Below are positions 55,944 through 64,000 of a stretch of DNA of 64,000 bases, in pieces. Position 1 is the first letter of the stretch; each line of letters begins with the position of its first letter. Under the pieces are notes generated by a model. The model saw nothing but the letters and a program-made list of their open reading frames with translations, searched no databases and had not been told where the DNA came from. The stretch is from positions 148,969 to 212,968 of the forward strand of contig NZ_LRTV01000001.1 of assembly GCF_003408845.1 (NCBI RefSeq), written 5' to 3'. A program made the position numbers and the translations under genes. The stretch is from Gardnerella massiliensis (GTDB lineage: Bacteria > Actinomycetota > Actinomycetes > Actinomycetales > Bifidobacteriaceae).

Positions 55944-57725
55944 GTGCTGGAAGAATTAGAAATACGCAATCTCGGTCCAATTTCTCACGCACTTATTACG
56001 CCATGCGCAGCAATGACTGCAATTACTGGCGAAACAGGCGCGGGTAAATCCATGCTCTTAAGCGCAATTAAACTTATTTCTGGCGCAAAAGCAGAAGTCG
56101 CGCGAGTGTCGCCAAAAGCGCAAGAAGCGTGGGTTCAAGGCGTATTTAGCGTAGAAAAATCGTGTGAAGTTGCGAATATCATACGCGAAGCCGGAATTGA
56201 GCTAGAAACTTCAGAAAATGACGACAGCAAGCAAGATATGTACGTTGCTAGAACAGTTCCGCAGTCAGGGCGCTCTAGAGCTACGCTTTCTGGTTACGGA
56301 GCTCCAAAAACTTTGTTGGAAACAGTATGCTCGCATATTATAACTATTCACGGCCAAAGCGACCAGTTACGTATAGCAACATCTGCAAAGCAGCGCGAAC
56401 TGCTCGATACTGTGGCGCGCAATAGCAACCTACGTTACGAATACGATCAGGCTTATAAAAATTGGAAGGATGCTCAACATACTCTTGACCGTCTTGAAAA
56501 TCAGGCTGCGTCTTCCCGCCAACGTGCGGATTATCTTCAAGAATCAATAACTCGCATCCGCTCAGTAGATCCGCAGCCTAACGAAGACGAGACGCTGAAA
56601 ACGAAACGAAATCGTATAGAAAATGCGGCACATATTATTCGCGCAGTGAGTACGGCACTTGCCGCTCTTGACGCCAGCCAAATTGACTACGAGTCCTCAG
56701 TTGAATCTGCTGATGCTTGCATGCTTATAGACAAGGCTGCACAAGCGCTACGGACACTACATGTTGATGACGACTGTGATACTCTCGCTCATCAGCTCGA
56801 CGATGTGCACGCTCAGCTTAGCGATATTGTTATGCAGCTTGCTCGCATGTTAGACGTCGACGGCAGTGATGAGGATTTAGACGCGTTAAATTCGCGTATT
56901 CATGATCTTACTGAACTCACTCGCCGCTGGGGTCCTACACTTGATGACGTTTTAGACTGGGCTGAAAAAGCGCAGTTTGAGCTTGAGGATTTGGACGATT
57001 CTCCAGAAGCTATAGAACGTGCTCGCGCCGCTTGCAACAAGCACTATCGTGAGGCTCTCACCCTTGCTAAGGAATTATCTAAAACGCGTGCGCAAGCAGC
57101 TGAAAAGCTTAGCAGTGAAGTGACGGCGGAGTTAAAATCCTTGGCTATGTCTGGAGCGCAGCTCAACGTACGCGTAAATCCTCGAAACGAAGATGCGCAG
57201 GATTCGGATGTGCTTGATTCTCACGGAATCGATGATGTTGAGTTTTTGTTCCGACCTTTTCCTGCATCCGACGATTTGCCAATAGGGAAGAGCGCTTCCG
57301 GAGGTGAATTGAGCCGACTTATGCTTGCCATGGAGCTTGTTGTTGCTCAACTCAGCGGCAATGACGAATCGATGATGACGTTTATTTTTGATGAAGTTGA
57401 TGCTGGTGTCGGCGGTGTAGCTGCTGTAGAACTTGGCAAACGTTTGGCTCAACTTGCTCAACACGCTCAAGTTATTGTAGTAACACATTTGGCTCAGGTT
57501 GCTTCTTTTGCTAATGCTCAGTTTGCTGTGCAAAAAACTGTAACGGCATCTTCTGACGATGCTCAGTCGCAATATGCTGACACTACGGTTACAAAACTTG
57601 AAGGTGTGGCGCGTGAGCAGGAGATTGCTCGTATGCTTGCTGGTAGTGAATCGCAAACTTCACTGAAGCATGCTCGCGAATTGTTGGCAACAAGCAGGAA
57701 AATGGTCGATAATGTTGAAAAATAG
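55944..57725 (+). CDS. recN: DNA repair protein RecN
   Basis: A 593-residue SMC-like ATPase for double-strand-break repair. Walker A TGETGAGKSMLL at ~28-39, Q-loop HGQSDQ at ~138, a long central coiled coil, ABC signature SASGGELSRLMLAMEL at ~450, and Walker B FIFDEVDAGVGG at ~482. The GTG at 55944 follows AGAGGTG. It is the last of the tlyA-nadK-recN cluster and overlaps the next HAD gene slightly. Confidence 0.96.
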   Translation: MLEELEIRNLGPISHALITPCAAMTAITGETGAGKSMLLSAIKLISGAKAEVARVSPKAQEAWVQGVFSVEKSCEVANIIREAGIELETSENDDSKQDMYVARTVPQSGRSRATLSGYGAPKTLLETVCSHIITIHGQSDQLRIATSAKQRELLDTVARNSNLRYEYDQAYKNWKDAQHTLDRLENQAASSRQRADYLQESITRIRSVDPQPNEDETLKTKRNRIENAAHIIRAVSTALAALDASQIDYESSVESADACMLIDKAAQALRTLHVDDDCDTLAHQLDDVHAQLSDIVMQLARMLDVDGSDEDLDALNSRIHDLTELTRRWGPTLDDVLDWAEKAQFELEDLDDSPEAIERARAACNKHYREALTLAKELSKTRAQAAEKLSSEVTAELKSLAMSGAQLNVRVNPRNEDAQDSDVLDSHGIDDVEFLFRPFPASDDLPIGKSASGGELSRLMLAMELVVAQLSGNDESMMTFIFDEVDAGVGGVAAVELGKRLAQLAQHAQVIVVTHLAQVASFANAQFAVQKTVTASSDDAQSQYADTTVTKLEGVAREQEIARMLAGSESQTSLKHARELLATSRKMVDNVEK

Positions 57726-58395
57726 TTCTATGATTCGTGCAGCAATTTTTGATTTTGACGGAACTCTTATTGATTCGCTTGGAGTTTGGGATGATATTGA
57801 CAAGCGTAGTTTTGCTAAGCGGGGTATGAACGTCCCAGATATTTTCGCCGATACTACAGCGATGATGAATCCTCGCCAAATTGCGGATTATGTTATTAAA
57901 AATTATTGTTTTACGGATTCTCCGGAAGATTTGATGCAAGAATGGTCAGATATGGCGTTTGACGAGTATGCTAATCATCTTCCTCTTCTAAAGGGAGCGT
58001 ACGATTACGTTCAATACTTGCGTTCTAAAAAAATAACGTTGCTTCTGATTACTACTCTTTCTAAACGTTTATGTGTGCCTGCTTTAGAAAGATTTGGTTT
58101 ATTAGATTGCTTTGATTTTCTTCAATTTGGGGAAGATTTATCCGAAGCTGGAAAGAATAGTCCTAAAACTTATCTCGACATCGCAAATAATCTTAAAATT
58201 AATCCTGAAGATTGCGCAGTATTTGAGGATTCGCCTACCGCTTTACGTTCAGCTCAGTTAGCGGGAATGCAAACGTATGGAGTGGTGGATGATATTCACG
58301 CTGAAATTGCTGCGGATTCTCCGTTTAGTAAATGCGTTGCGGTGTTTTCAGATTTCGCAGACGCGCCAAAGATTGCTACTTCGACAGCGAAGTAA
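57712..58395 (+). CDS. HAD-family phosphatase (beta-phosphoglucomutase/phosphatase-like)
   Basis: A 227-residue haloacid-dehalogenase hydrolase. Motif I is AAIFDFDGTLIDSLGVWDDID; the cap helix spans ~20-85; motif II is LLITTLSKR; motif III region is NSPKTYLDIANNL; motif IV is CAVFEDSPTALRSAQLAGMQTYGV. The substrate is unknown. Start ATGs at 57712 (AGGAA upstream, overlapping recN) and 57730 are both plausible. Confidence 0.87.
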   Translation: MLKNSSMIRAAIFDFDGTLIDSLGVWDDIDKRSFAKRGMNVPDIFADTTAMMNPRQIADYVIKNYCFTDSPEDLMQEWSDMAFDEYANHLPLLKGAYDYVQYLRSKKITLLLITTLSKRLCVPALERFGLLDCFDFLQFGEDLSEAGKNSPKTYLDIANNLKINPEDCAVFEDSPTALRSAQLAGMQTYGVVDDIHAEIAADSPFSKCVAVFSDFADAPKIATSTAK

Positions 58396-58426
58396 TGTAT
58401 TGGCTGCTTATTATTTGTTCTTGAGA

Positions 58427-58810
58427 GGTTGAGTTGATGAGGTTTCACATACCCCGGGTTTTGTCGTGCGCACAAGTGCACACGGATGGCCATCCATCTC
58501 GATTTGACGTTGCCGCCAAACTCTAGCAGTCTACCCGAAGACTTGGGCGAGCAGCCCTTAAACGTCTTCTGCTTGACCTTGCTCCCAATGAGGCTTGCCA
58601 TGCGGCTTACTGTTACCAGAAGCCCGGTGGTCTCTTACACCGCCGTTTCACCCTTACCTAAACGAAACATTTAGGCGGTCTGTTCTCTGCTGCGCTATCT
58701 CTCAGGTCGCCCTGGGCGGACGTTATCCGCCATTGTGCTCTGTGGAGCCCGGAAGTTCCTCAGTCACTCCGAATGAACATTGTGACCGCGGCCATCGTGA
58801 AACCTCAACC
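58427..58810 (-). ncRNA. rnpB: RNase P RNA
   Basis: On the minus strand the 5' end GGTTGAGGTTTCAC pairs with GTGAAACCTCATCAAC at the 3' end (helix P1). Between them are the conserved pieces GAGGAACTTCCGGGCTCCACAGAG, the ACAGAGA-like segment CTGAGAGATAGCGCAGC, and AGAACAGACCGCC near the middle. The length, about 384 bases, is right for a bacterial type A RNase P RNA. The ends are judged to within a few bases. Confidence 0.93.
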
Positions 58811-59021
58811 TTCCTAATTATAGCAGATACTTTTCGTTACGTAAAAAAGTTAGTTATTTTGCGGAAAATATTACAAAATTTCCGAATTTTTTCTCTAAAT
58901 TTTGCAACTTGCCTAGGTTCTTATTGATTAAACGGATATAATAGAAGAACCGACGGCATCGTGGCAGTCGGTGTGTATACAAATCGAACTTAAGGTTCGA
59001 ATCTATTCGGGGAGGTTTCGC
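58811..59021 (+). promoter_or_regulatory. Promoter region and 5' leader of hpf
   Basis: This is also the divergent promoter side of rnpB. TATAAT at 58937-58942 is a good -10 for the plus strand. The new transcript would begin with a hairpin CCGAC/GTCGG (58950-58971). GGGGAGG (59010-59016) is the hpf ribosome site. Confidence 0.5.
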
Positions 59022-59693
59022 ATGGAAATCGTCATTACTGGTCGTCATACGCAAATTAATCAAAGGTTCCGTGACGTTGTAGAAAGTAAGATGAATCGTG
59101 TGACCGCCATTGCGCCTGATGCGCAGCGTGTACAGATTGTGCTTAATTCTGAAGGTAATCCGCGGCAGGCTGACACTGCAAAGCGAGTTGAAATTACTGT
59201 TGTTGCAGGCAGCACAGTGATTCGTGCTGAAGCTTCGAGCACTGATCAATTTAGCGCTTTAGATATGGCGCTCGATAAGTTGACGCTTCGTTTGCGTCGT
59301 ACCCGTGACCGTCGTAAGGATCACCGTCGTGGCTACACGGATATGGTTCCTGTGGATATGGGTGTTGCAGTGCCTGAAGTTGAAACTACTGTTGAGGAGC
59401 CTCAAGAAGACGAATTGAATAGTGCTGATGCTGCTGTTGCTTCTGATTTAGGCCCTGGTGAGTCTGTAGAAGTGAGCGTTGGAAGCACTCCTATTGTGAT
59501 TCGTCGTAAGCTTCATATTGCGGAGCCTATGAGCATTGACGAGGCTTTGTACGAAATGGAACTTATTGGTCACGATTTCTTCCTGTTCGTTAACAAGGAG
59601 ACTATGCGACCATCGGTTGTCTATCGTAGGCACGGCTGGAGCTACGGCGTATTTGAGATTGATACGCCTGAGAATGTTGCTCGACAAAAGTAA
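59022..59693 (+). CDS. hpf: Ribosome hibernation promoting factor, long form
   Basis: A 223-residue protein that joins 70S ribosomes into inactive 100S dimers. Its N-terminal HPF/RaiA domain is EIVITGRHTQINQRFRDVVESKMNRVTAIAP (~2-32), through SSTDQFSALDMALDKLTLRLRRTRDRRKDHR. The C-terminal dimerisation domain is RRKLHIAEPMSIDEALYEMELIGHDFFLFVNKETMRPSVVYRRHGWSYGVFEI (~165-217). The two are joined by an acidic linker. The ATG at 59022 is preferred to 58971 on the ribosome site. It precedes secA, as in many actinobacteria and firmicutes. Confidence 0.95.
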   Translation: MEIVITGRHTQINQRFRDVVESKMNRVTAIAPDAQRVQIVLNSEGNPRQADTAKRVEITVVAGSTVIRAEASSTDQFSALDMALDKLTLRLRRTRDRRKDHRRGYTDMVPVDMGVAVPEVETTVEEPQEDELNSADAAVASDLGPGESVEVSVGSTPIVIRRKLHIAEPMSIDEALYEMELIGHDFFLFVNKETMRPSVVYRRHGWSYGVFEIDTPENVARQK

Positions 59694-59727
59694 ATAAAGC
59701 CTAGATAAATCGCTTGTGCGAGTGGAT

Positions 59728-59763
59728 ATGCCCGTCTGACACAGTGTTGGACGGGCATTTTTT
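59728..59763 (+). terminator. Terminator after hpf
   Basis: TGCCCGTC / GACGGGCA stem, loop TGACACAGTGTTG, then six Ts. Confidence 0.9.
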
Positions 59764-59877
59764 ACGGGTTTTCAGACTCGCTAGCTTACAAAAATCGCAG
59801 CCGTCGCGTAATATAGGCACAGTTTACGTCTATGTTGGCTAGGCCGTCTTCATAGACATGACCTAAGGGAGCAAAAC

Positions 59878-62670
59878 GTGGTAGATATCGTCGATAAAGC
59901 CTTGCGTATGGGTGAAGGCCGTCAATTGAAGCGCCTTGAGAACGTAGCCAAGGCTGTGAATGCGTTAGAAGATGAAATTTCTGCGCTTTCCGATGAAGAG
60001 CTGAAAGGCCAAACAGCTAAGTTCAAGCAGAAGTTAGACAATGGTGCGAAACTTGATGATTTAATGCCTGAAGCCTTTGCTACAGTTCGTGAAGTTTCAA
60101 AGCGTACGCTTGGCCAACGCCACTTCGACGTGCAGCTTATGGGTGGCGCGGCATTGCATTGGGGCAATATCGCAGAAATGAAAACTGGTGAAGGTAAGAC
60201 ACTTGTTGCAACATTGCCAAGCTACTTGAATGCTTTGGAAGGTAAGGGCGTACACGTTGTTACTGTGAACGATTACCTTGCAAGTTATCAGAGTGAATTG
60301 ATGGGACGTATTTACCGATTCCTCGGCATGAGCGTTGGCTGCATTATTACTGATCAGCAGCCTCCGGAGCGTCGTAAGCAGTACAATGCGGACATCACGT
60401 ACGGTACTAATAACGAATTTGGCTTTGACTATTTGCGCGATAATATGGCTTGGGAAAAGGCTGATCTTGTTCAGCGCGGACACCATTACGCTATTGTCGA
60501 TGAGGTTGATTCCATTCTCATCGATGAGGCTCGTACGCCGCTTATTATTTCTGGTCCAGCTGAGGGAGACGTCACTCGTTGGTATCGTGAGTTTGCCAAG
60601 CTCGTATTGAAACTTACTCGTGATGTTGATTACGAGATTGACGAAAAGAAGAAAACTGCTGGTATTCTCGACGCTGGTATCGCTAAGATTGAAGATTACT
60701 TGGGCATCGATAATCTCTATGAGCCTACGAATACGGCACTTATTGGTTATTTGAACAATGCTTTGAAAGCTAAGGAACTCTTCCTTCTCGATCGTGACTA
60801 TGTTGTTACTAACGGCGAGGTGTTAATCGTTGACGAGCACACTGGTCGTGTGCTTCCAGGACGTCGTTACAGCGAAGGTTTGCATCAGGCAATAGAAGCT
60901 AAAGAGAATGTGGAAGTTAAGGCAGAAAATCAGACTTTCGCAACGATTACTCTTCAGAATTACTTCCGTATGTACGACAAGCTTGCTGGCATGACTGGTA
61001 CTGCTGAAACTGAAGCTGCAGAGTTCATGGGCACCTACAAGTTAGGCGTGCTTCCAATTCCTTCAAACCGTCCTGTTATTCGTATGGATAAGGATGATTT
61101 GATCTTCCGCACGAAGAAAGAAAAGCTTACTGCTATTGTGCGCGATGTTGCTGCACGCCATGCTAAGGGTCAGCCAGTATTGCTTGGTACGGCTTCTGTC
61201 GAATCTTCGGAGATTCTTTCCTCTCTGCTCGACGTCGCTCGTATTCCTCACCAGGTGTTGAATGCTAAGCAGAATGCTAAGGAAGCTGCCGTTGTTGCTG
61301 TTGCAGGCCGTAAGGGTGCTGTCACTGTTGCTACTAACATGGCAGGCCGTGGTACTGATATTATGCTCGGCGGTAATGTTGAGTTCCTTGCAGATGCTAA
61401 GTTGAAGGCTGAAGGCTATTCTCCAGACGATACTCCTGACGAGTACGAGAAGCGTTGGCCAGGCACCTTAGCTGAGGTTAAGGAGCAGGTTAAGGACGAG
61501 CATGAAGAAGTTAAGAAGCTTGGTGGCTTGTATGTGCTCGGTACTGAACGTCACGAATCTCGCCGTATTGATAATCAGTTGCGTGGTCGTTCTGGCCGTC
61601 AGGGTGATCCTGGCGAGTCGCGCTTCTACTTGAGCTTGGAAGATGATTTGATGCGTCTGTTTAACACGCAGCTTGTTGCGCGTGTTATGGCGAAGGGCTT
61701 GCCGGAAGGCGAGCCAATCGAATCTAAGTATGTTTCTAATGGCGTGCGTACTGCTCAGAAAACTGTTGAAGCTCGTAACTTTGAGATGCGTAAGAACGTT
61801 TTGAAGTATGACGATGTTATGAATAAGCAGCGTACTGTTATTTATGCTGAACGTCAGATGGTGCTTAAGGGTGAAGATATTCACGATGATATTTTGAAGT
61901 TCATTAGAGACACTGCAGAAAGTTACGTGCGTGGCGCTATGAACGGCTCTGATAAGCCAAAGAATTGGGATTTGCAGGGATTGTCTAAGGCTCTTGATGC
62001 TGTTATGCCTGTAATTCTTGATTGGGATGAAGTTCATGAGACGATTGACAAGCTCAAGGGAGACAAAGCCGTTGTTGCTTTGCGTGATTTGATTGTCGAA
62101 AGTGCCACTGTTTTCTATGTTCTCTTTGAGTCTCGTATCGGTAGTGATGCGTTGCGTCAGCTCGAGCGTCGTGTCGTCTTGGCTGTGCTCGATCGCAAGT
62201 GGCGTGAACATCTCTACGAGATGGATTACTTGAAGGATGGCATTGGTCTGCGCGGTATGGGTCAGCGTGATCCTTTGGTTGAGTATCAGCGCGAAGGCTA
62301 CCAGATGTACAATTCCATGATTGAGGCGATCAAGGAAGAAAGCATCCAGCTGCTGTTCCATATTGATATTGATCAGGTTGCTTCTACGGATGATAATTCT
62401 GACGCTGAGGTTGACGCTGATATTGCTCAGGTTTCTGCCGAGGTTGATACAGAAGATCAGCCAAGCGGAATCGTTGGTCCAGCTCCTTTGAGCCATGCTG
62501 AGAGTGAAGTTCCATTGAGCATGCGTCCAAAGGCCGAAGAGTGGAAGACTCCGTGGGCTGACGGCCGTACGTTCCCAGGCACCAACAAGAATGATGAGTG
62601 CCCATGCGGTTCTGGTCGCAAGTACAAGCTTTGCCACGGTCAGAATGAAGCTGGCAACGAAGCTGAGTAA
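59878..62670 (+). CDS. secA: Preprotein translocase ATPase SecA
   Basis: A 930-residue motor of the Sec pathway. Walker A GEGKT is in [15 protein letters not shown] at ~100-114. The DEAD-like [15 protein letters not shown] is at ~208-222, followed by [11 protein letters not shown] and the motif VI-type [24 protein letters not shown] (~562-585). The C-terminal zinc motif [13 protein letters not shown] is at ~908-920, the SecB/ribosome-binding type. The GTG at 59878 follows AAGGGAG. Confidence 0.97.
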   Translation: MVDIVDKALRMGEGRQLKRLENVAKAVNALEDEISALSDEELKGQTAKFKQKLDNGAKLDDLMPEAFATVREVSKRTLGQRHFDVQLMGGAALHWGNIAEMKTGEGKTLVATLPSYLNALEGKGVHVVTVNDYLASYQSELMGRIYRFLGMSVGCIITDQQPPERRKQYNADITYGTNNEFGFDYLRDNMAWEKADLVQRGHHYAIVDEVDSILIDEARTPLIISGPAEGDVTRWYREFAKLVLKLTRDVDYEIDEKKKTAGILDAGIAKIEDYLGIDNLYEPTNTALIGYLNNALKAKELFLLDRDYVVTNGEVLIVDEHTGRVLPGRRYSEGLHQAIEAKENVEVKAENQTFATITLQNYFRMYDKLAGMTGTAETEAAEFMGTYKLGVLPIPSNRPVIRMDKDDLIFRTKKEKLTAIVRDVAARHAKGQPVLLGTASVESSEILSSLLDVARIPHQVLNAKQNAKEAAVVAVAGRKGAVTVATNMAGRGTDIMLGGNVEFLADAKLKAEGYSPDDTPDEYEKRWPGTLAEVKEQVKDEHEEVKKLGGLYVLGTERHESRRIDNQLRGRSGRQGDPGESRFYLSLEDDLMRLFNTQLVARVMAKGLPEGEPIESKYVSNGVRTAQKTVEARNFEMRKNVLKYDDVMNKQRTVIYAERQMVLKGEDIHDDILKFIRDTAESYVRGAMNGSDKPKNWDLQGLSKALDAVMPVILDWDEVHETIDKLKGDKAVVALRDLIVESATVFYVLFESRIGSDALRQLERRVVLAVLDRKWREHLYEMDYLKDGIGLRGMGQRDPLVEYQREGYQMYNSMIEAIKEESIQLLFHIDIDQVASTDDNSDAEVDADIAQVSAEVDTEDQPSGIVGPAPLSHAESEVPLSMRPKAEEWKTPWADGRTFPGTNKNDECPCGSGRKYKLCHGQNEAGNEAE

Positions 62671-62693
62671 AAGTAAAAACAGTAAATAAGATT

Positions 62694-62776
62694 TTGCGTG
62701 GTCCTTCTCTTCTCCAGGATCACGCAATTTTTTATATAGTAAAGGGCTGGTATGTTTTGCGCATATCAGCCCTTTT
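62694..62776. terminator. Two tandem terminators after secA
   Basis: The first is TTGCGTGGTCCT/AGGATCACGCAA with a six-T run (62694-62733). The second is AAAGGGCTG/CAGCCCTTT around GTATGTTTTGCGCATAT (62741-62776), symmetrical with A and T runs on both sides. It would serve the converging minus-strand gene as well. Confidence 0.85.
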
Positions 62777-62779
62777 GTT

Positions 62780-62823
62780 AAATAGTTGCTAAATAATTAC
62801 TAAATAGTTATCAAATTATTTAC
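62780..62823 (+). repeat. 11-bp tandem repeat, four copies
   Basis: Units AAATAGTTGCT, AAATAATTACT, AAATAGTTATC and AAATTATTTAC directly follow the secA terminators. The first unit matches the ATTTAGTTGCT unit at 40794-40866 in 9 of 11 positions. Confidence 0.75.
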
Positions 62824-62877
62824 GCTTGTTACCTGCATTACCAATTATTTCTGTGAAATATTAGCGAAAAGCAACTT

Positions 62878-63573
62878 CTATACTCTTGCGCCTTCACCGT
62901 AATCATTATAATCCTCTTTGGAAGGAGAATGTTTTTTGTGAGTAAGCAGCAATCCTGCGCCTCCGACAAGAACGAAAATAGCACTAGCGATACCTATAGT
63001 GCTTGCAAATCCAGGTAAGAAAGCCAAAGAAAGGATGCCTGCAATACCAGCAATTAATAACACCCACAAAACAACTGTTACCCACGAAATGTTCTCAAAT
63101 TGTGGATTTGGCGGTACGAAATCGTCGCCATAATCTTCCATTGTTTTGTCCAAATCAAGCCAACTGCTACGCGTATTGTCGCGAGGCCCGCCAGGATTAG
63201 TAAAACGCACGTGCGGATCCTGCATTCTTTGAGGAATAATATAAGATTTTTTACTACTTAAGTTGCTAAGAGAAAACTTATTTGTTTTATTTGTCTTATT
63301 CGTATCTGTTTTATCTGCAGAAGATTTTGCAATCTCGTTCAAGCGAATACTATGCTCTAACTTTTTTGCTTTTCGCTGCGCATGCTTCTCAAAGCTTTGC
63401 GCACTTTTTGAACGCGCAACTTCATTCAAATCGTCTGCGTGCTCTTCTACAAAAGACGACCAATCTTTGTACATATTAGCGGAACTGTTGTCAGCAGGAA
63501 TATTGTCGTCAGCAGAATTGTTGCGCTCAGTATCCTCACGGCGAGGGTCATTGGTATTCTTAGAAGATGTCAT
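62878..63573 (-). CDS. Hypothetical membrane protein with two C-terminal helices
   Basis: A 231-residue protein not assigned to a named family. Residues 1-~120 are charged and disordered (Asn/Asp/Lys/Thr rich). A conserved-looking segment RFTNPGGPRDNTRSSWLDLDKTMEDYGDDFVPPNPQF (~124-160) precedes two membrane helices (VTVVLWVLLIAGIAGILSLAFLPG and GIASAIFVLVGGAGLLLTHK, ~168-215). It resembles small bifidobacterial membrane proteins of unknown role. It is minus-strand, convergent with secA and divergent from the acyltransferase gene. Confidence 0.75.
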   Translation of the reverse strand: MTSSKNTNDPRREDTERNNSADDNIPADNSSANMYKDWSSFVEEHADDLNEVARSKSAQSFEKHAQRKAKKLEHSIRLNEIAKSSADKTDTNKTNKTNKFSLSNLSSKKSYIIPQRMQDPHVRFTNPGGPRDNTRSSWLDLDKTMEDYGDDFVPPNPQFENISWVTVVLWVLLIAGIAGILSLAFLPGFASTIGIASAIFVLVGGAGLLLTHKKHSPSKEDYNDYGEGARV

Positions 63574-63657
63574 GATTTATACTGTATCAAGTCAGCCTGA
63601 TTCCCACGCGTTTTGCGCAGTGCAGCAGTACGGATGCAGATGAAGAAAGGATACGAT

Positions 63658-64000
63658 ATGTTGTACTGGTTCTTCGTGAAAGGGCTTGGGGGTATAGCCC
63701 GTATGAGGATTCATCCGTCAGCTCAAGGTGTTGAGAATATTCCGAAGAATGGTGGTGCAATTATTGCTGCAAATCATCTTGCTGTTATCGATGATGCTTT
63801 GCTGCCTTTAACTTGTCCTCGCATGATTCATTTCATGGGCAAAGCCGAATATTTTGAAGGCAAAGGATTAAAGGGACGTTTCAAAAAGTGGTGGTTTACT
63901 TCCGTTGGAGTGTTTCCTGTTGACCGTTCTGGTGGCTCTAAGTCCTTGGGAGCGTTGAATCACGCAAAAGAAATTTTGGAAAAAGGGCAACTTTTTGGTA
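63658..64000 (+). CDS. 1-acyl-glycerol-3-phosphate acyltransferase (PlsC type), 3' end outside window
   Basis: The first ~114 residues of an acyltransferase. The catalytic NHX4D motif is NHLAVID at ~39-45, within IIAANHLAVIDDALLP. The second block FPVDRSGGSKSLGALNHAKEIL contains the phosphate-binding R. It would acylate lysophosphatidic acid to phosphatidic acid in membrane lipid synthesis. GAAGAAAGG precedes the ATG. Truncated by the window edge. Confidence 0.9.
   Translation, partial: MLYWFFVKGLGGIARMRIHPSAQGVENIPKNGGAIIAANHLAVIDDALLPLTCPRMIHFMGKAEYFEGKGLKGRFKKWWFTSVGVFPVDRSGGSKSLGALNHAKEILEKGQLFG

Noticed and set aside
61468-62727. A 419-codon minus-strand open frame opposite secA
   Set aside because: It is a shadow of secA, whose conserved motifs are all on the plus strand, and it runs through the secA terminator.

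Overview
The window reads as a chromosomal segment of a low-GC member of the Bifidobacteriaceae, most likely Gardnerella. This is an inference from three things: actinobacterial-type families (an UPF0182 membrane protein, a DUF501-Ppx fusion, a SecA with a C-terminal zinc motif, an FtsB/DivIC protein), the gene order, and a type I-E CRISPR repeat of the bifidobacterial type. No ribosomal RNA gene is present. Most of the window is core chromosome. Three accessory patches stand out: a type I restriction-modification/abortive-infection island (11.7-19.2 kb), a type I-E CRISPR-Cas locus (27.3-39.1 kb), and two transporter loci for thiamine-precursor-like substrates.

Layout. 0-5 kb: the end of a uracil/xanthine-type permease gene and a large UPF0182 membrane protein. 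5.1-7.4 kb: a divergent ABC permease / THI5-like binding-protein pair without an ATPase, separated by a structured leader. 7.5-11.7 kb: pth and mfd, which overlap. 11.9-19.1 kb: a small helix-turn-helix regulator, hsdM, hsdS, hsdR and an AbiTii-like gene, all on the plus strand. 19.3-22.2 kb: a minus-strand SsuABC-like operon under a TPP riboswitch. 22.2-27.3 kb: eno, an LDH/HicDH-type dehydrogenase, an ftsB-like gene, DUF501-Ppx and tRNA-Leu(TAA).

27.3-39.1 kb: complete type I-E system, cas3-cas8e-cse2-cas7e-cas5e-cas6e-cas1-cas2, in which cas2 is fused to a DnaQ-like exonuclease. A 28-nt-repeat array follows, with 33-nt spacers. The array is broken in two places by a nearly identical ~140-nt structured element, and its old end carries spacer-like pieces of tRNA 3' ends. 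Upstream of cas3 is a tiny two-repeat array with its own promoter and a short pseudo-spacer. The start of that pseudo-spacer resembles the promoter itself. This is the best candidate in the window for an undescribed regulatory system.

39.1-64 kb: an orphan 99-aa gene, a CDF metal exporter, an rRNA/tRNA methyltransferase, pheST, argR-argG-argH, tyrS, a charge-segregated TPR protein, a HAD phosphatase, tlyA-nadK-recN-HAD phosphatase, rnpB (minus strand), hpf, secA, a small membrane protein and the start of a plsC-like acyltransferase. Short tandem repeats of 10-19 bp recur in the spaces between genes, including one 11-bp family at two sites 22 kb apart.
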